From positions 98,801 through 162,800 of the forward strand of contig JAMWET010001362.1 of assembly GCA_024036415.1 (NCBI GenBank): a stretch of 64,000 nucleotides of DNA, read 5' to 3'. A program made the translations under genes and the position numbers. This document shows, in pieces, positions 13,201 to 22,966 of the stretch. The first letter of the stretch is position 1. Every line of letters begins with the position of its first letter. The DNA is from Prochilodus magdalenae (taxonomy: Eukaryota > Chordata > Actinopteri > Characiformes > Prochilodontidae). The notes under the pieces are model-generated. The model saw only the letters and a list, made by a program, of their open reading frames with translations. It was not told the DNA's origin and did not search any database.

Positions 13201-16200
13201 TTGCTGTTTGCACCAAGACAGTCATGCTAAAAAAACAAACATGCCTGCAGCTTTCTTCACATAACACACTCCAGTACAACCTCCTCAATAAAAATATCAT
13301 TTAAACACAATACAAGTTTTATACAGGTGGCATTCCTCTTCTAAAAAGACACCAACCTGTGTTTCTGTGTTCTTGGAAGAAGAAAAAGTTCAGCTGAGTT
13401 ACCAAAATAGGCAGGGATCCCTTTTATTTTCTAAATGTTTAACGGCTCTAACTTTTAACTGAGCCATTTGTGTATCTTAGCTTGACTGCTTATTGATTTT
13501 AAGTCTGTCATTACTGATAAGCAGACAGGTGCTACATCTCTGATGTGTTTTTTTCTGTCCCTCTCATTTCAGATGTGCTTTGCGAGTGAAGAACAAAACT
13601 CACTGTTTGTTCCAGTTCCTCTTGCGGTGCGGAGAGACAGAGAAGTATGTTAACCCACTGTATGAACCCACAGAGCTGGCTATCTGGCCTTCAGTGCAGC
13701 CACAGTCCCTACAGTTATGGACTGGTGAGTGTATTAAACACCAAATATTCATTGTTCATTTATTGTTATTGTTGCAGTTGTTATCATATCTGTAGATCCA
13801 GAGTTCAGCTACTTTAGGTTTATTAAATGTTCATTTATTTGAGTGCGTATGGAATGTATTTGGTATATTTAGGTTGTTTTTAACATTGTATTACACAACA
13901 CAATATTTATGTTGTTGCCTCAGAGGTTTGGACAGCCTTATTGTCCCTCGTTTAAATTATACATTTGTAGCGAACATAACTATAAAGCTATATCATAACT
14001 TTTGTCCAATAATACATTAGCTAAGCATAAGAAAGTAAGGTTATAACACTGGGAGACACAACCGCCCACCTTACAACCATAATCCATTACAGATAAATTT
14101 ACAACTCATTGTAAATTAATGTTTTATATAGTTTATATTTTATATAATTATTTATATTTATATTAAGACAGATCCAAGGCAACTTACTATAATCCCCAAG
14201 TATAATTCATAAAAAGGGAACCTCACCTGAAACCCCGAAGAAGCACCTGTTTCCTCTTTAGCCTGCTCTGGTTGTCTAGCCTGCGTATGTGTTTCCGGCT
14301 GTGCCTATAAACCAACTTCTTAATGTTAACATTTTGATAGACTTTTAAGACTCAGTATTCAGTAATTTGACGTATCCACTCATTTACATTTACACCTGCT
14401 ATCGACTTGACTGCTAGCCAACATGGGGTAGAAGTCAGGCATAGCTTGTTAGTTAACGCTACCTAACATGGTTCACTAACATCGGTTTACCTTATTTTTG
14501 GTGACGTAAAGAAGCTAACAGGTTTTCATTTTGACTTAAAGTGGCCACTGGCTAGTTAGTTTAGTACTGATTAGTTACGTTGTGGATGGTGGAAAAGCTC
14601 CTGATGTCCTTTTCTTATTTGGAGGCATAATATCTACGAAGTACAAAACGTGTTGGCATGGACAACATTGTTGTAGTTTTGAACTGAGCTCTGATAGCTT
14701 ACCCTTGCCAGCTCTCACCTTCTCCATGACAGTTCGCATGCCGTGAACTGAACTTTCCGATAGCCCCCTCCCTTTCAGCCTATCAAATGCTGGCATGCAT
14801 AAATTGGTCATCTTGGAGATGCAGCCTCTGGGAGGCACATCAGGGCTATCAGAATATTACATCCGTATAACTCCACTCCAAAAATAATGCAAACAAGTTT
14901 GATAGGGACAATTCTAAGCTCCCAAATTATTATATGTCTATACCATCCATATGCAAACATGTGCTCATGTGCAGAACATATGGCCGTGTTCACACTTGGC
15001 TGGTTTTCATTTGATTAATATTATGCCTGTTGCGACTGCTGAGCTAGCGCAGTTCAGTAGATTAGGTAAGAATACTGCCGCACACCAAGGATGTAGTGTA
15101 ACCCTCTGCTGTTCGACCCTCCTCAATAACACAACGGCACGGCCAGTTGGTTATGAGCTTTTACTGGATCCACATCTGTTTGAGTACAATCAGAAGAAAA
15201 CAGCAGCGTTTCAGAGTCATGCTTTTCCATTCTAGAAGCATATCTTTCCAGTGGCAAAACTGGACTGAACCAAGTAATTGCAATATGTATTATTACAATA
15301 TAGTCACAGTAATGAACCAGCTCAGCTTGTATTAGTAGAACCAAGAATGAGAATAAAATAAATACAATAGCATGTAGAACATTACAGACCAAAGAAAATA
15401 CAGTGTTTATACCTGTTTGAGTACAATCAGAAGAAAACAGCAGCGTTTCAGAGTCATGCTTCTCCATTCTAGTAGCTAAAAGGTACCAAAGAATCGGATT
15501 TAGTCCCACACAGCATTCAGACCACGTGGAACAGAAAACTAGCATAACTAGCAGCGGCTGGAAACTAGCTGCGGTTTTTAGCAACCTTTTCCACACTACG
15601 AATACCGAAATACTCAACAAATAATATATCGTCGCTGTCCAAAGAAAAACATGTATCTCCATTTTTGTTGGTTTTTACTTTTATGCCTCATGACCACATG
15701 AGCTGCTGTTTACACTGTGTGGAAATTTCATGAAGAATGGACCAACAGAAATGCCCCAAAACGACTTGGAAAGACGTCTGGTTCCATTGACTTCCATTCA
15801 AATTAAGTGAGGTTTTTGGCCTCTCCTGTAAAGTTGAAATTTTGGAGATACCTGTTTTTCTTTGGACAGCGACGATATGTTCTGTATAACTTCCTAGTAA
15901 TGATTATTTACACATTACTGGATGAATATGTGATAACAAACCTTAAGCTTTCAATAGAACGGAGAAGACGTCTGAACCTACCATATCTTTCCAGTGGCAA
16001 AACTGGACTGAACCAAATATGGCAGGAGGCTGCTTAACGAAAAACACAATACTCCTTCTAACCTGTGGGAGCCACAGAAAAATACATTAAATTGTATTTC
16101 CTTTTAAACATTTTTTTAACCAAGTTTTGGCGAATTGTATTCAAATAATCGTACCCAAAACAACAGATTTATTTCTCTGCTACAGTAGCATTTAAAGGAC

Positions 16201-16748
16201 GCTACATTATTAAGCCCAAACCTTTTGTGTTGTGGTTTGGACATTTTATGTATTATCTGTAATGTTTCTACATAATGCAAATTTTCCTTAAATAGGTTTG
16301 TATAATTACCCAGACTGACACTGTATAACCTCAGCAATGCCAAACCCTATGTTATAGTATATCATGGCTCACTAGCTGATAATACAAAGTATTCATGGTG
16401 TCGACATAAATTACAACAGTGTGAAATTATTCAGTGTGTTATTATTATACCAGAATTATGTTCAGCCCTGCTGTGATTTTGTGTTTATACCCTTTATCTT
16501 TTATTTTATTGCATGTGAAATTTGTCAAATATTTTAAACCAAGTACTGCTTACGGTTTGCATGTAGGCCTCTTCCTCAGGTGGACCGAGCATGCTGAGAC
16601 CATGGCTGAGGCTCGAGAGGAAATCTGGACTATTGTTAAAGAGCACAGAGAACAAACCGGAGCTGAAGAGACCACACGCACACCTCTTACCCATCGTGAC
16701 ACCTTCACTGCTGTGGAGAACCTCATGGATGAGTTGACTATACTCTGA
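4263..16748 (+). CDS. mtmr9: Myotubularin-related protein 9 (pseudophosphatase), 5'-partial, 9 exons
   Basis: Exons are 4263-4371, 5380-5505, 7158-7331, 7807-8024, 8236-8397, 9930-10071, 10649-10869, 13573-13724 and 16567-16748. All junctions keep frame with GT-AG ends, giving 494 visible residues and a TGA at 16746-16748. The order is PH-GRAM end (GTIIIKCKDLRILQLDIPGM), then the myotubularin phosphatase-like domain (MYPFFHRP; GGRFPVLSYCHHRNRM; NMDRWLSKLE). The P-loop position reads VHGYEGLDTT, without the catalytic Cys and Arg of the CX5R signature, as expected for the inactive MTMR9 group. Known MTMR9 proteins bind and stimulate active myotubularins (MTMR6/7/8), which dephosphorylate PI3P and PI(3,5)P2 on endosomes. 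About 60 N-terminal residues are missing. The C-terminus (ends DELTIL) lacks a clear coiled coil, so this may be an mtmr9-like paralogue rather than the orthologue. Confidence 0.9.
4497..4868 (+). repeat. Short dispersed direct repeat pair in an mtmr9 intron
   Basis: The block with ccccccttcggtta, followed by cttatttaagtat and atcacaac(a/g)tgcttaa, occurs at about 4497-4565 and again at about 4796-4868. It is probably an interspersed-repeat fragment. No coding potential was recognised. Confidence 0.45.
5318..5370 (+). repeat. (TG)n microsatellite at the splice acceptor of the second visible mtmr9 exon
   Basis: A TG-rich tract replaces much of the polypyrimidine tract just before the acceptor used at 5380. 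A complementary CA tract follows the same exon's donor (see 5510-5560). Confidence 0.85.
5510..5560 (+). repeat. (CA)n microsatellite just after the donor of the same mtmr9 exon
   Basis: The intron starts gtaagcaac and runs straight into CA-rich sequence, antiparallel-complementary to the TG tract upstream of the exon. Confidence 0.85.
8712..8890 (-). mobile_element. tRNA-derived SINE copy
   Basis: Read on the minus strand it has the order seen in the 50.4-kb copy: a tRNA-like head with ttggtgtagctcag, a body containing caccaataagagtcc and tcctaacactac, and a tail with tctggataagagcgtcag. It lies in an mtmr9 intron. Confidence 0.7.
10130..10510. mobile_element. Long-inverted-repeat MITE-like element, partial (mtmr9 intron)
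   Basis: It carries the terminal block with tccatctgtttctctgtata and ggtcaggaccccc, followed by an internal segment with cactgcagtgacat, tagacacttctac and gtcagagacgatagctcat. The same family occurs at 21.3, 25.3, 33.7, 36.2 and 38.7 kb. I cannot name the superfamily from sequence alone. Confidence 0.6.
10870..13572. other. Long mtmr9 intron of AT-rich repeat-derived sequence
   Basis: No exon seen. A stretch near 11.0-11.1 kb resembles a hAT-type terminal region (atgcatcaataacaat...gatatcagg). Around 12.59-12.74 kb a short unit with gggcaaggtt and cctgaaaaacct, ending in agataataa, occurs twice. Confidence 0.4.
14960..15480 (+). repeat. Composite repeat with an internal direct duplication (mtmr9 intron)
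   Basis: A segment of about 55 bp beginning ctgtttgagtacaatcagaa occurs at 15176-15234 and again at 15414-15470. The motif atctttccagtggcaaaact at about 15241 recurs at about 15985, beyond the neighbouring foldback MITE. That suggests one repeat split or duplicated around the insertion. The 179-codon minus-strand ORF over this stretch follows from the duplication and is not a recognisable gene. Confidence 0.5.
15624..15878. mobile_element. Foldback MITE, copy 1 (mtmr9 intron)
   Basis: The ends are inverted repeats of about 35 bp: cgtcgctgtccaaagaaaaa at the left and tttttctttggacagcgacg at the right. The inside (caattccattgactt-type sequence, cctgtaaagttg) matches the copy at 56.44 kb in opposite orientation. 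It has no coding capacity. Confidence 0.8.
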
Positions 16749-17072
16749 CCTCATTCCTTCACTCTTACTCCAATCAAAGCAAGCAGCATTACATAGTTTT
16801 GATTCAGTTAGGGGCACAAGAAGGAAACAGACGCCTGAATGAGGATTTGCTTTGGAAGTCTGCATTACTAGATGTTACAAGGAGTTTAATGGGCTACCTG
16901 ATCTGGCTTTCAACCACTGAGTATTTATTTTTCCCAACCACGGGACTTCTGGTAATTTCACCATAACCACAACGGTCTGTCTTCACACTGTGATCACACT
17001 GTGCCTCAGGATACCCCCTTGTGGATATCTGGTGCATAACTACTGTAAACAGAAACTCTTCTGGTTATTTAA

Positions 17073-17078
17073 AATAAA
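17073..17078 (+). terminator. mtmr9 poly(A) signal
   Basis: AATAAA lies about 325 bp after the mtmr9 stop codon and is the first consensus hexamer, implying a short 3' UTR. Confidence 0.6.
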
Positions 17079-17680
17079 ATCAATATTATTTAATGCATTC
17101 TGTAAAGTAGGTTTTACTTTGGTGTGTAGTTAAATCGAGAGCATGTACATTTCTTCAGGGTTTTGTAACACTGTTTAGGTTTTACTCCACATGCAGATGA
17201 ATGCTTTTCATAACTCAAGTAGTAAATTAATTTATTTCTTTAAAAAGGGATAATGACATAATTAACATACAACATTGTGATATATGTAAATGTACATCAG
17301 TCAACTGCACCATTGCTGGAGCTAATCCATGCATAATCTTCTAAACTAAGCAGACCTTGCTATATCTGATTAAATTTGGTATGTGTGAGTGCGGGTGGTT
17401 AACCAGTCCAGTGTGTGGGAGCAGGACAACATATACTGTACATGTAGTAAAGTGAATAAATAGTCTGTATGAACCAAACCTGCTCAGCAGCCACAAACCA
17501 CACACTGGTTATAGAGAGTGACTTTCACGTTTTTAAACTGACTGCTTGGAGGAAAGGACCAATTATATTAATTATTTTAATAATTTTGAATAATTAGAAT
17601 CCACATTTTAACAACAGCATATTAAGGATCATGCTTCCTCATCAAACCCTTGCTATCAAAAATGCAAAACATGAAGAAGC

Positions 17681-18284
17681 TGTCGCGTGACGGTCAGGGG
17701 ACCCCAGTGCAGAGGGGAAGACCCATGGGGAGCAGGTATAAGGTAAACCCAGAGAACCGAAAGTGTTTTATTTGTGATGTGCACTGTATGGAGCACAGAA
17801 TGTTTTTGTGCACAGTTGCGCCACCAGAGACCACTGGTGGAAATGCCAACTGCACTTCTTTCAACGGTGAAGGGAAACGAGTGAGAAACTGCCAACAAAG
17901 GGGACACCAAAGTGGCATCGCTCCAACAAACGAAAGCTTAACCCAAAAAACGCCTGAAAGGGAGAACAAGGAGCCACTAACTAACAAGGCCACCTTTTTC
18001 TTTGGCCTTGTTTAAGGCATTCAACACACTTGAAGGCTTTCTCTTTCCTCCCCCCTTTCTTTTCCTTTCTCTTCATTTTCTTTTTGCACCAGTAGCTTAC
18101 CGGCCACACTGAATCAAAGCTGTGACAAAACAGTGTTGCTTGCCACACCCTTACATCCTGTGCCTGCCAGGTGAGCCTGATTGGGAACCCATGGGAACTC
18201 TGGGGTTTTAAGTTCCCTGGGTTATCAGTGCCTCGCCACCGTCGCCCTCTGCTGGTGGCTGGCAGCACAGGCTGACCCCTTACA
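17681..18284. mobile_element. Solo LTR, family A, with 5-bp target duplication
   Basis: The 604-bp element begins TGTCGCG, ends CCCTTACA, and is flanked by GAAGC on both sides (17676-17680 and 18285-18289), the usual outcome of LTR integration. A pyrimidine-rich tract (about 18035-18085) and a GC-rich end with gccctctgctggtggctggc match the layout of the longer element at 54.8 kb. No internal retroelement sequence or second LTR is adjacent. The 121-codon ORF inside is not a recognised protein. Confidence 0.8.
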
Positions 18285-18289
18285 GAAGC

Positions 18290-19085
18290 ATAATGAAGCA
18301 GAGGAGCCCTGAAGTTACCATCGAAATCTTGCTGGCTGAAACATGTTCTGGGTAAGGGAGTGGCGGGTGGGGGGTCCAGTAGTTTGCAATATGCAACTGT
18401 GTAACGTTTGAAGCCAGGGTAGCAAAAATGGAGCAAAATGGTTTATTTAACAAAGCTCAAACAGTAGCGTTACTTTCGAGAAAAATAAGAAAAGACCAAA
18501 CAAGACAGCTGGGTCCAGGTAGTCTCTGCCGTCAACCTCACACACACCGTTCTTCCCGCGCTCTACCTCTACACCTGCGCACACCGCTCGCTAGGCTCTT
18601 AAAGGGACAGTATACTAACTGCACCTACAGTGCGTTGCAACTGTACTGATGGAGGTTACACATGGCTCCTTTAAAAAGGTGTCCATTACTGGCCACACTG
18701 CTGTGTGGGCCCAGGAGACATGAACAGTTCTGGTAGGTCATAACAGGAACAGCAAAAAGTGCTTGTGATGGAGTAACATTATCTGCTGAGTAACAAACTG
18801 TTAGCTACTTGGCTAGCGAAAGGTAATTGTTCCTGATTTACCTTCACTTGTAGGCTTTAATGTTGACCACTGCCCACAAAATCATATGCACCTTGCTTTG
18901 AGTATAGTAGATAACGCTATACTTATGACGTCCTGCACATCATATATGCATTTTATTTTAAAAAAAAATTATGATATTAAAGAAGCCTGACCTGCTAACA
19001 TGCTAACTACGATTCTTTCCAAATATCCAGTTACATATTCGAGCACCTGTCGATCACAGGACCTACGAATCGTCATAACCGTTCG
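18290..19085. other. Intergenic sequence between the solo LTR and the coiled-coil gene
   Basis: No gene recognised. Part of 18400-18660 has LTR-like ends (tgtaacg...ggttaca) but no matching target duplication. The rest is AT-rich. Confidence 0.4.
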
Positions 19086-19093
19086 CGTTATTG

Positions 19094-19101
19094 TGACGTC
19101 A
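19094..19101 (+). promoter_or_regulatory. Consensus cAMP response element upstream of the coiled-coil gene
   Basis: A perfect palindromic TGACGTCA lies 15 bp before a TATA box and about 105 bp before the start codon, a typical proximal site for CREB/ATF-family factors. Binding is not demonstrated. Confidence 0.65.
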
Positions 19102-19115
19102 CGCGGGGCAAAGGT

Positions 19116-19123
19116 TATAAATA
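19116..19123 (+). promoter_or_regulatory. TATA box of the coiled-coil gene
   Basis: TATAAATA followed by GC-rich sequence, about 82 bp before the ATG at 19205. Transcription would be expected to start near 19145-19155. Confidence 0.7.
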
Positions 19124-19204
19124 GGGGCTGCAGCGTCTCAAACTCATTACTGCACTTCTACTGAGAGGAAGAGCTTCACATTTGGAGAAGATAACGAAAA
19201 CTAG

Positions 19205-19990
19205 ATGGAGTTCATAACGGAGCTTCGAACAGCACTACACCTGCTGAAGGAGAAGTGCTCCCATCTTCCAGATGGTGAGAACAAACTCCTGACAGCGTGG
19301 AAGGAGGCCCACGAGACCCTGGACAGACTTCAGGAGCACAGCTGTGAGCTGAAGTGTCTGATGGAGGGGGAGTCGGCCTACCTAGAGCGTGTGGAGGAAC
19401 AGGTGGAGAGGATGAGACCGGTGGTGGAGGAGCATTATTCCTGCGAGATGGAATGTCTTCGGAAACACTCCGCAGAGCTGAGGAAAAGGAACGCTGAGGT
19501 GTGGAAGGACACATGGCTCGCTAGAGACCGACCCAGCACCCTGCAGCAGAGAGTCCTCAGATTGGAGAAGGCCAACCAGCAGCTGAAAGACTGGCTGCTG
19601 GAGAAGGACGCAGCGATTGAGCTGCAGAGGACGAAGAGGAGCGCAGAAAAGAGCGCTCTGTGGAACAAGGTGGGGAGATCCGGGGAACTCCACTCCGAGA
19701 ACCTGGCGGTCATCTCCCGGTACCAGGCCTCCATCAGACAGCAGGAGGTGCAGCTGGAGAGGGAGAGAGAGCTGGTGCCCGGGCTGATGGAGAAGGTGAG
19801 GAGGGATCGTGACGAAGTGCTCCTTACAGCAGTTCCAGTGATGGCAGCACTCCACGATCGCGCGGTGCAGGAGCCGGAGAGCAGGGCAGAAAGAGAAGAG
19901 CGGAGAAACCAGGAGAAGCAGGCGAAAGAGCCCCACCCGCCCAAAAAGAAGCTCAGCTGGTTTAGAAGACTGTTCAGCAGAAAGAGATAA
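19205..19990 (+). CDS. Intronless coiled-coil protein of unknown function, 261 aa
   Basis: A single uninterrupted frame from ATG (19205) to TAA (19988-19990). The 261-residue product is rich in Glu, Arg, Lys, Leu and Gln, with heptad-like stretches over most of its length (for example around residues 20-75, 110-150 and 170-235). That predicts a long coiled coil and probable oligomerisation. It has no signal peptide or membrane span. The last 15 residues, KKKLSWFRRLFSRKR, form a basic and aromatic amphipathic tail that could bind membrane or nucleic acid (inference). The CDS is much more GC-rich than the AT-rich DNA downstream. The CRE, TATA box, 5' leader and poly(A) signal form a complete small transcription unit, arguing for a real gene. 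It may be a retrogene; I do not recognise a parent family. ORFs on the opposite strand are shadows of this composition. Confidence 0.75.
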   Translation: MEFITELRTALHLLKEKCSHLPDGENKLLTAWKEAHETLDRLQEHSCELKCLMEGESAYLERVEEQVERMRPVVEEHYSCEMECLRKHSAELRKRNAEVWKDTWLARDRPSTLQQRVLRLEKANQQLKDWLLEKDAAIELQRTKRSAEKSALWNKVGRSGELHSENLAVISRYQASIRQQEVQLERERELVPGLMEKVRRDRDEVLLTAVPVMAALHDRAVQEPESRAEREERRNQEKQAKEPHPPKKKLSWFRRLFSRKR

Positions 19991-20043
19991 ACCCAGCTGG
20001 AGAAAAGAAGCTAAACACCTCCTGTAAATACCACCAGCCAACC

Positions 20044-20157
20044 CCACCTATCAAGACCACCATCAAACACCACCTATCAAGACCACCATCAAACACCACC
20101 TATCAAGATCACCATTAAACACCACCTATCAAGATCATTAATTACCATCAATAAACA
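20044..20157 (+). repeat. 26-bp tandem repeat in the 3' UTR, containing the poly(A) signal
   Basis: Three close copies and one degenerate copy of ccacctatcaagaccaccat plus six bases. In the last copy the local change to ccatcaataaaca creates an AATAAA at 20150-20155, the likely poly(A) signal of the coiled-coil gene. Confidence 0.8.
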
Positions 20158-20159
20158 CC

Positions 20160-20920
20160 AGTAAACTTTATATGTCTCCTGATGCTTGTTTAAGTGATGG
20201 GCCTGTAACAGCACTAATACAAATATATTTAATTACTAATATATTTACATAACAGAAATACTAATAACTATCTGCTTATTTCAGTAATGACGGACAGTAA
20301 TTGTTTAATACAAATATATAATTAATAATAGTTGATAAAATTAATAAAGATAAATATTATTTTAATTATATTATTTTTGAAATAAATATTAAATCTAAAA
20401 TGTAATGTATTACAATATATATTAATACATTATGTAATTAATACTTATTAATTAAAAAAATGTAAATAATTATGATTACACATATAATGTATATAAATAA
20501 TAATGACAATAATTAACAAAACGGTAATAACAATGATTGTAATAATGATAAACATTCAATTTAGATAATTTATGGTTCATATTTAAATCTATCTATAATT
20601 CAGTATTAATGTATTCATATTTGTTTGTCCAGTGTTGCTTTAATATATGATATATTACTAATACAATACATAAACTTATGTATATATGTCTTTGTTAAAT
20701 ATAAAACGTGACATAATTGTAATACAGTTCATTACAATTAATATATGTAACATTATTTAAATAAAACAAAAATACAAAGAAGCATTTTAAGTGTTCCTAA
20801 AGGTGAACACAGTTAATGATTCTAAAACGACTCCTACTAAAATAATTATAACATATTTATTTAATAACTCGTCTTTGTTAAAATGTTCAAAATTAACGTG
20901 TATCATGAATTACATGAATC
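20160..20920. other. Extremely AT-rich intergenic stretch
   Basis: Mostly A/T with many TAAT and ATTA words. No ORF, RNA gene or clear repeat boundary recognised. Confidence 0.5.
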
Positions 20921-22725
20921 ACATGTAATGATCTTCTATTGGGTAAAGTACTTAAAGGTGCATTGTTTACTTCATATAAAATATCAGTAATTATTTAAAT
21001 GAAAAATGATTCCAACTTTAAATAGTAAATATTACACTAATTATAAATTGATGGAAATAAATATAAACTGATACAACAATAATTTTTAATAACAATGTTT
21101 TTATTTTACACAGTAAGACCACCAATAATGAACTGTGTATAAACACCAATCGCTTAAGTAACAGGCCTGTAATAGCACTAATAACTATATGCAGAAACTG
21201 GATTTTTAAATAATATATAAACATCATAGAAATACTAATAACTACATGATCATTTCAGGAATAACAAATATCAATAGTTTATTATTAGATAATAATACCT
21301 GCTCTGTGGTGGTCCTGTGGGGGTCCTGACCATTGAAGAACAGGGTAAAACAGTATACAGAGAAACAGATGGACTACAGTCTGTACCTGTAGAACTACAC
21401 AATGCTCCTACATGGTATGTGGAGCTGATACAATTTCTAATCTCTGTAGACAGACAATGTCTTTTTCAGGGGAGGCCTTGCTTATTTCGGGATGATAACG
21501 CTGAACCACATTCTGCACGTATTATCACAGCATGGCTCGGTAGTGAAAGAGTTCAGGTGCTAAACTGACCTGCCTACAGTCCAGACCAATGAAATCCTAC
21601 ATCAAGCATAAATACAACCAACACTCTGAGGACACTTAGTCACTTTAAACACTCTGCTGCTACCTTCTCAATTTACCTGCTGCTCTTTATTTCTATATTT
21701 TTTATATATTTATGTATATTTTATTTATTTAAGTACTGCTGCTTGGGTGTAACTGGGTCCTTGAGTACTGCAATTTCGTTCCACCCCGTGATGCGAATGA
21801 CAATAAAGTCTCCTTGAATAAAAATAATTGACTGTCATATCTAAAATAATGAATCGCCTCAGTTCCCAGGTGCTTACAGAGTGTTGATTATAGAGGAGGT
21901 GATGAACACAGTGTTTAACATGAACCTGTAACAAGTGTTTTTGAAATGTGCTGCTGGCATCAAATTCAAAATGGGCATATATTGATTAACAAACAATGCG
22001 AGTTCAGAGTTTCAACATGTTGCATGTAGCCTTTGTACTATTATACTCTACTATACAATATCAATATCTACCTCATAAACTGAAAACCGAACTTTTATCT
22101 GCAGTGTGTAGGTAGTTTGGAAGAATAAGAATGCTACATACAAACCGTCATGTTCCTAAACATGGTAGCTCTGATTAGCTGCTGGCACTGGCTGGCTAAC
22201 GCTGTGCACCCTCTGTGACATTTACAGGACATCAGCAATTTCTCTAACATAAATAAAAAACTTGGAAATGTAAAGTTTATTTGTTTAGTTTAAGATCTCT
22301 TGTAGCTAATGATAGGCTAGCAGGCTGCATGTGCTAGTTAGCTAGCCTACGATTAGCAGTTTAGGTAGCACCAGATTTGCATCGGTAAACAAACATTAGC
22401 TGGCTAGCTGTATTAGTGATTTACCACACAGCTTTTAGCTCATTTTTCTTTATTTAGTTTCTTTAAAATCACATCCACGTTTCACTGCTCACTCATAGAC
22501 ACCACTCCTATCTTGTAGATGTTGTTATGCTGTGATATTCTGATTTTGATAAACAAGGTATTAGTGATTTTACTCACGTGACAGACATCACCAATAAGAG
22601 CGCCCTGGGTTCACTTGGTTTATGTTAAAGGAAAAAAATTATAATTTTACCAATAATATGAATGTTACAGATTTTCAATCTGTACAATGGCGGTGCCTCC
22701 AATATCTACAAGGGCTGTATTTACA
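20920..22725. repeat. Segmental duplication, copy 1
   Basis: Three blocks have direct counterparts downstream: about 20925-21290 matches 24545-24910, about 21296-22550 matches 25835-26760, and about 22552-22725 matches 24368-24540. The second block carries a long-inverted-repeat fragment (21296-21440) joined to a Tc1-like transposase fragment (about 21445-21600). Both copies share this junction, so the TE join predates the duplication. Confidence 0.75.
21445..21600 (+). pseudogene. Tc1/mariner transposase fragment
   Basis: The plus-strand translation contains FRDDNAEPHSARI followed by VQVLN, resembling the DDE-domain segment of Tc1-like transposases (QDN..H.A.....W). Only about 50 residues remain. 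A paralogous copy is at 25985-26140. Confidence 0.6.
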
Positions 22726-22966
22726 CCAGTCCTCTTTGACTGAATGAAACACAAAAATACACACTTTAAACCACAGTATAGGATGTAATTGGCTTACATT
22801 TTAATACACCCAGACTAAAACATATGCATATTAATTAAACCAACTTTTCAATGTATATGTATAGAATATCTAAACATTTCAATATAATTTACTTAAATGG
22901 TTGGAAATCCAAACTTTAATCTCAAACCTGTGTAGTGGGCCCACACACACACTCCTAAGCCGGCAT

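Noticed and set aside
15123..15662. 179-codon minus-strand ORF with several hydrophobic stretches
   Set aside because: It contains a duplicated segment and overlaps a repeat and MITE end. No splice or promoter support and no recognisable family.
17650..18015. 121-codon plus-strand ORF as a gene
   Set aside because: It begins outside and runs through the solo LTR. No known domain and no promoter.
18400..18660. Possible further LTR (tgtaacg...ggttaca)
   Set aside because: The flanking five bases (aactg and catgg) do not match and the interior has no LTR hallmark, so I did not call it.
19382..20047. Long minus-strand ORFs (169 and 221 codons) opposite the coiled-coil gene
   Set aside because: They are shadows of a GC-rich coding strand. 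Promoter, poly(A) signal and composition all support the plus-strand frame.
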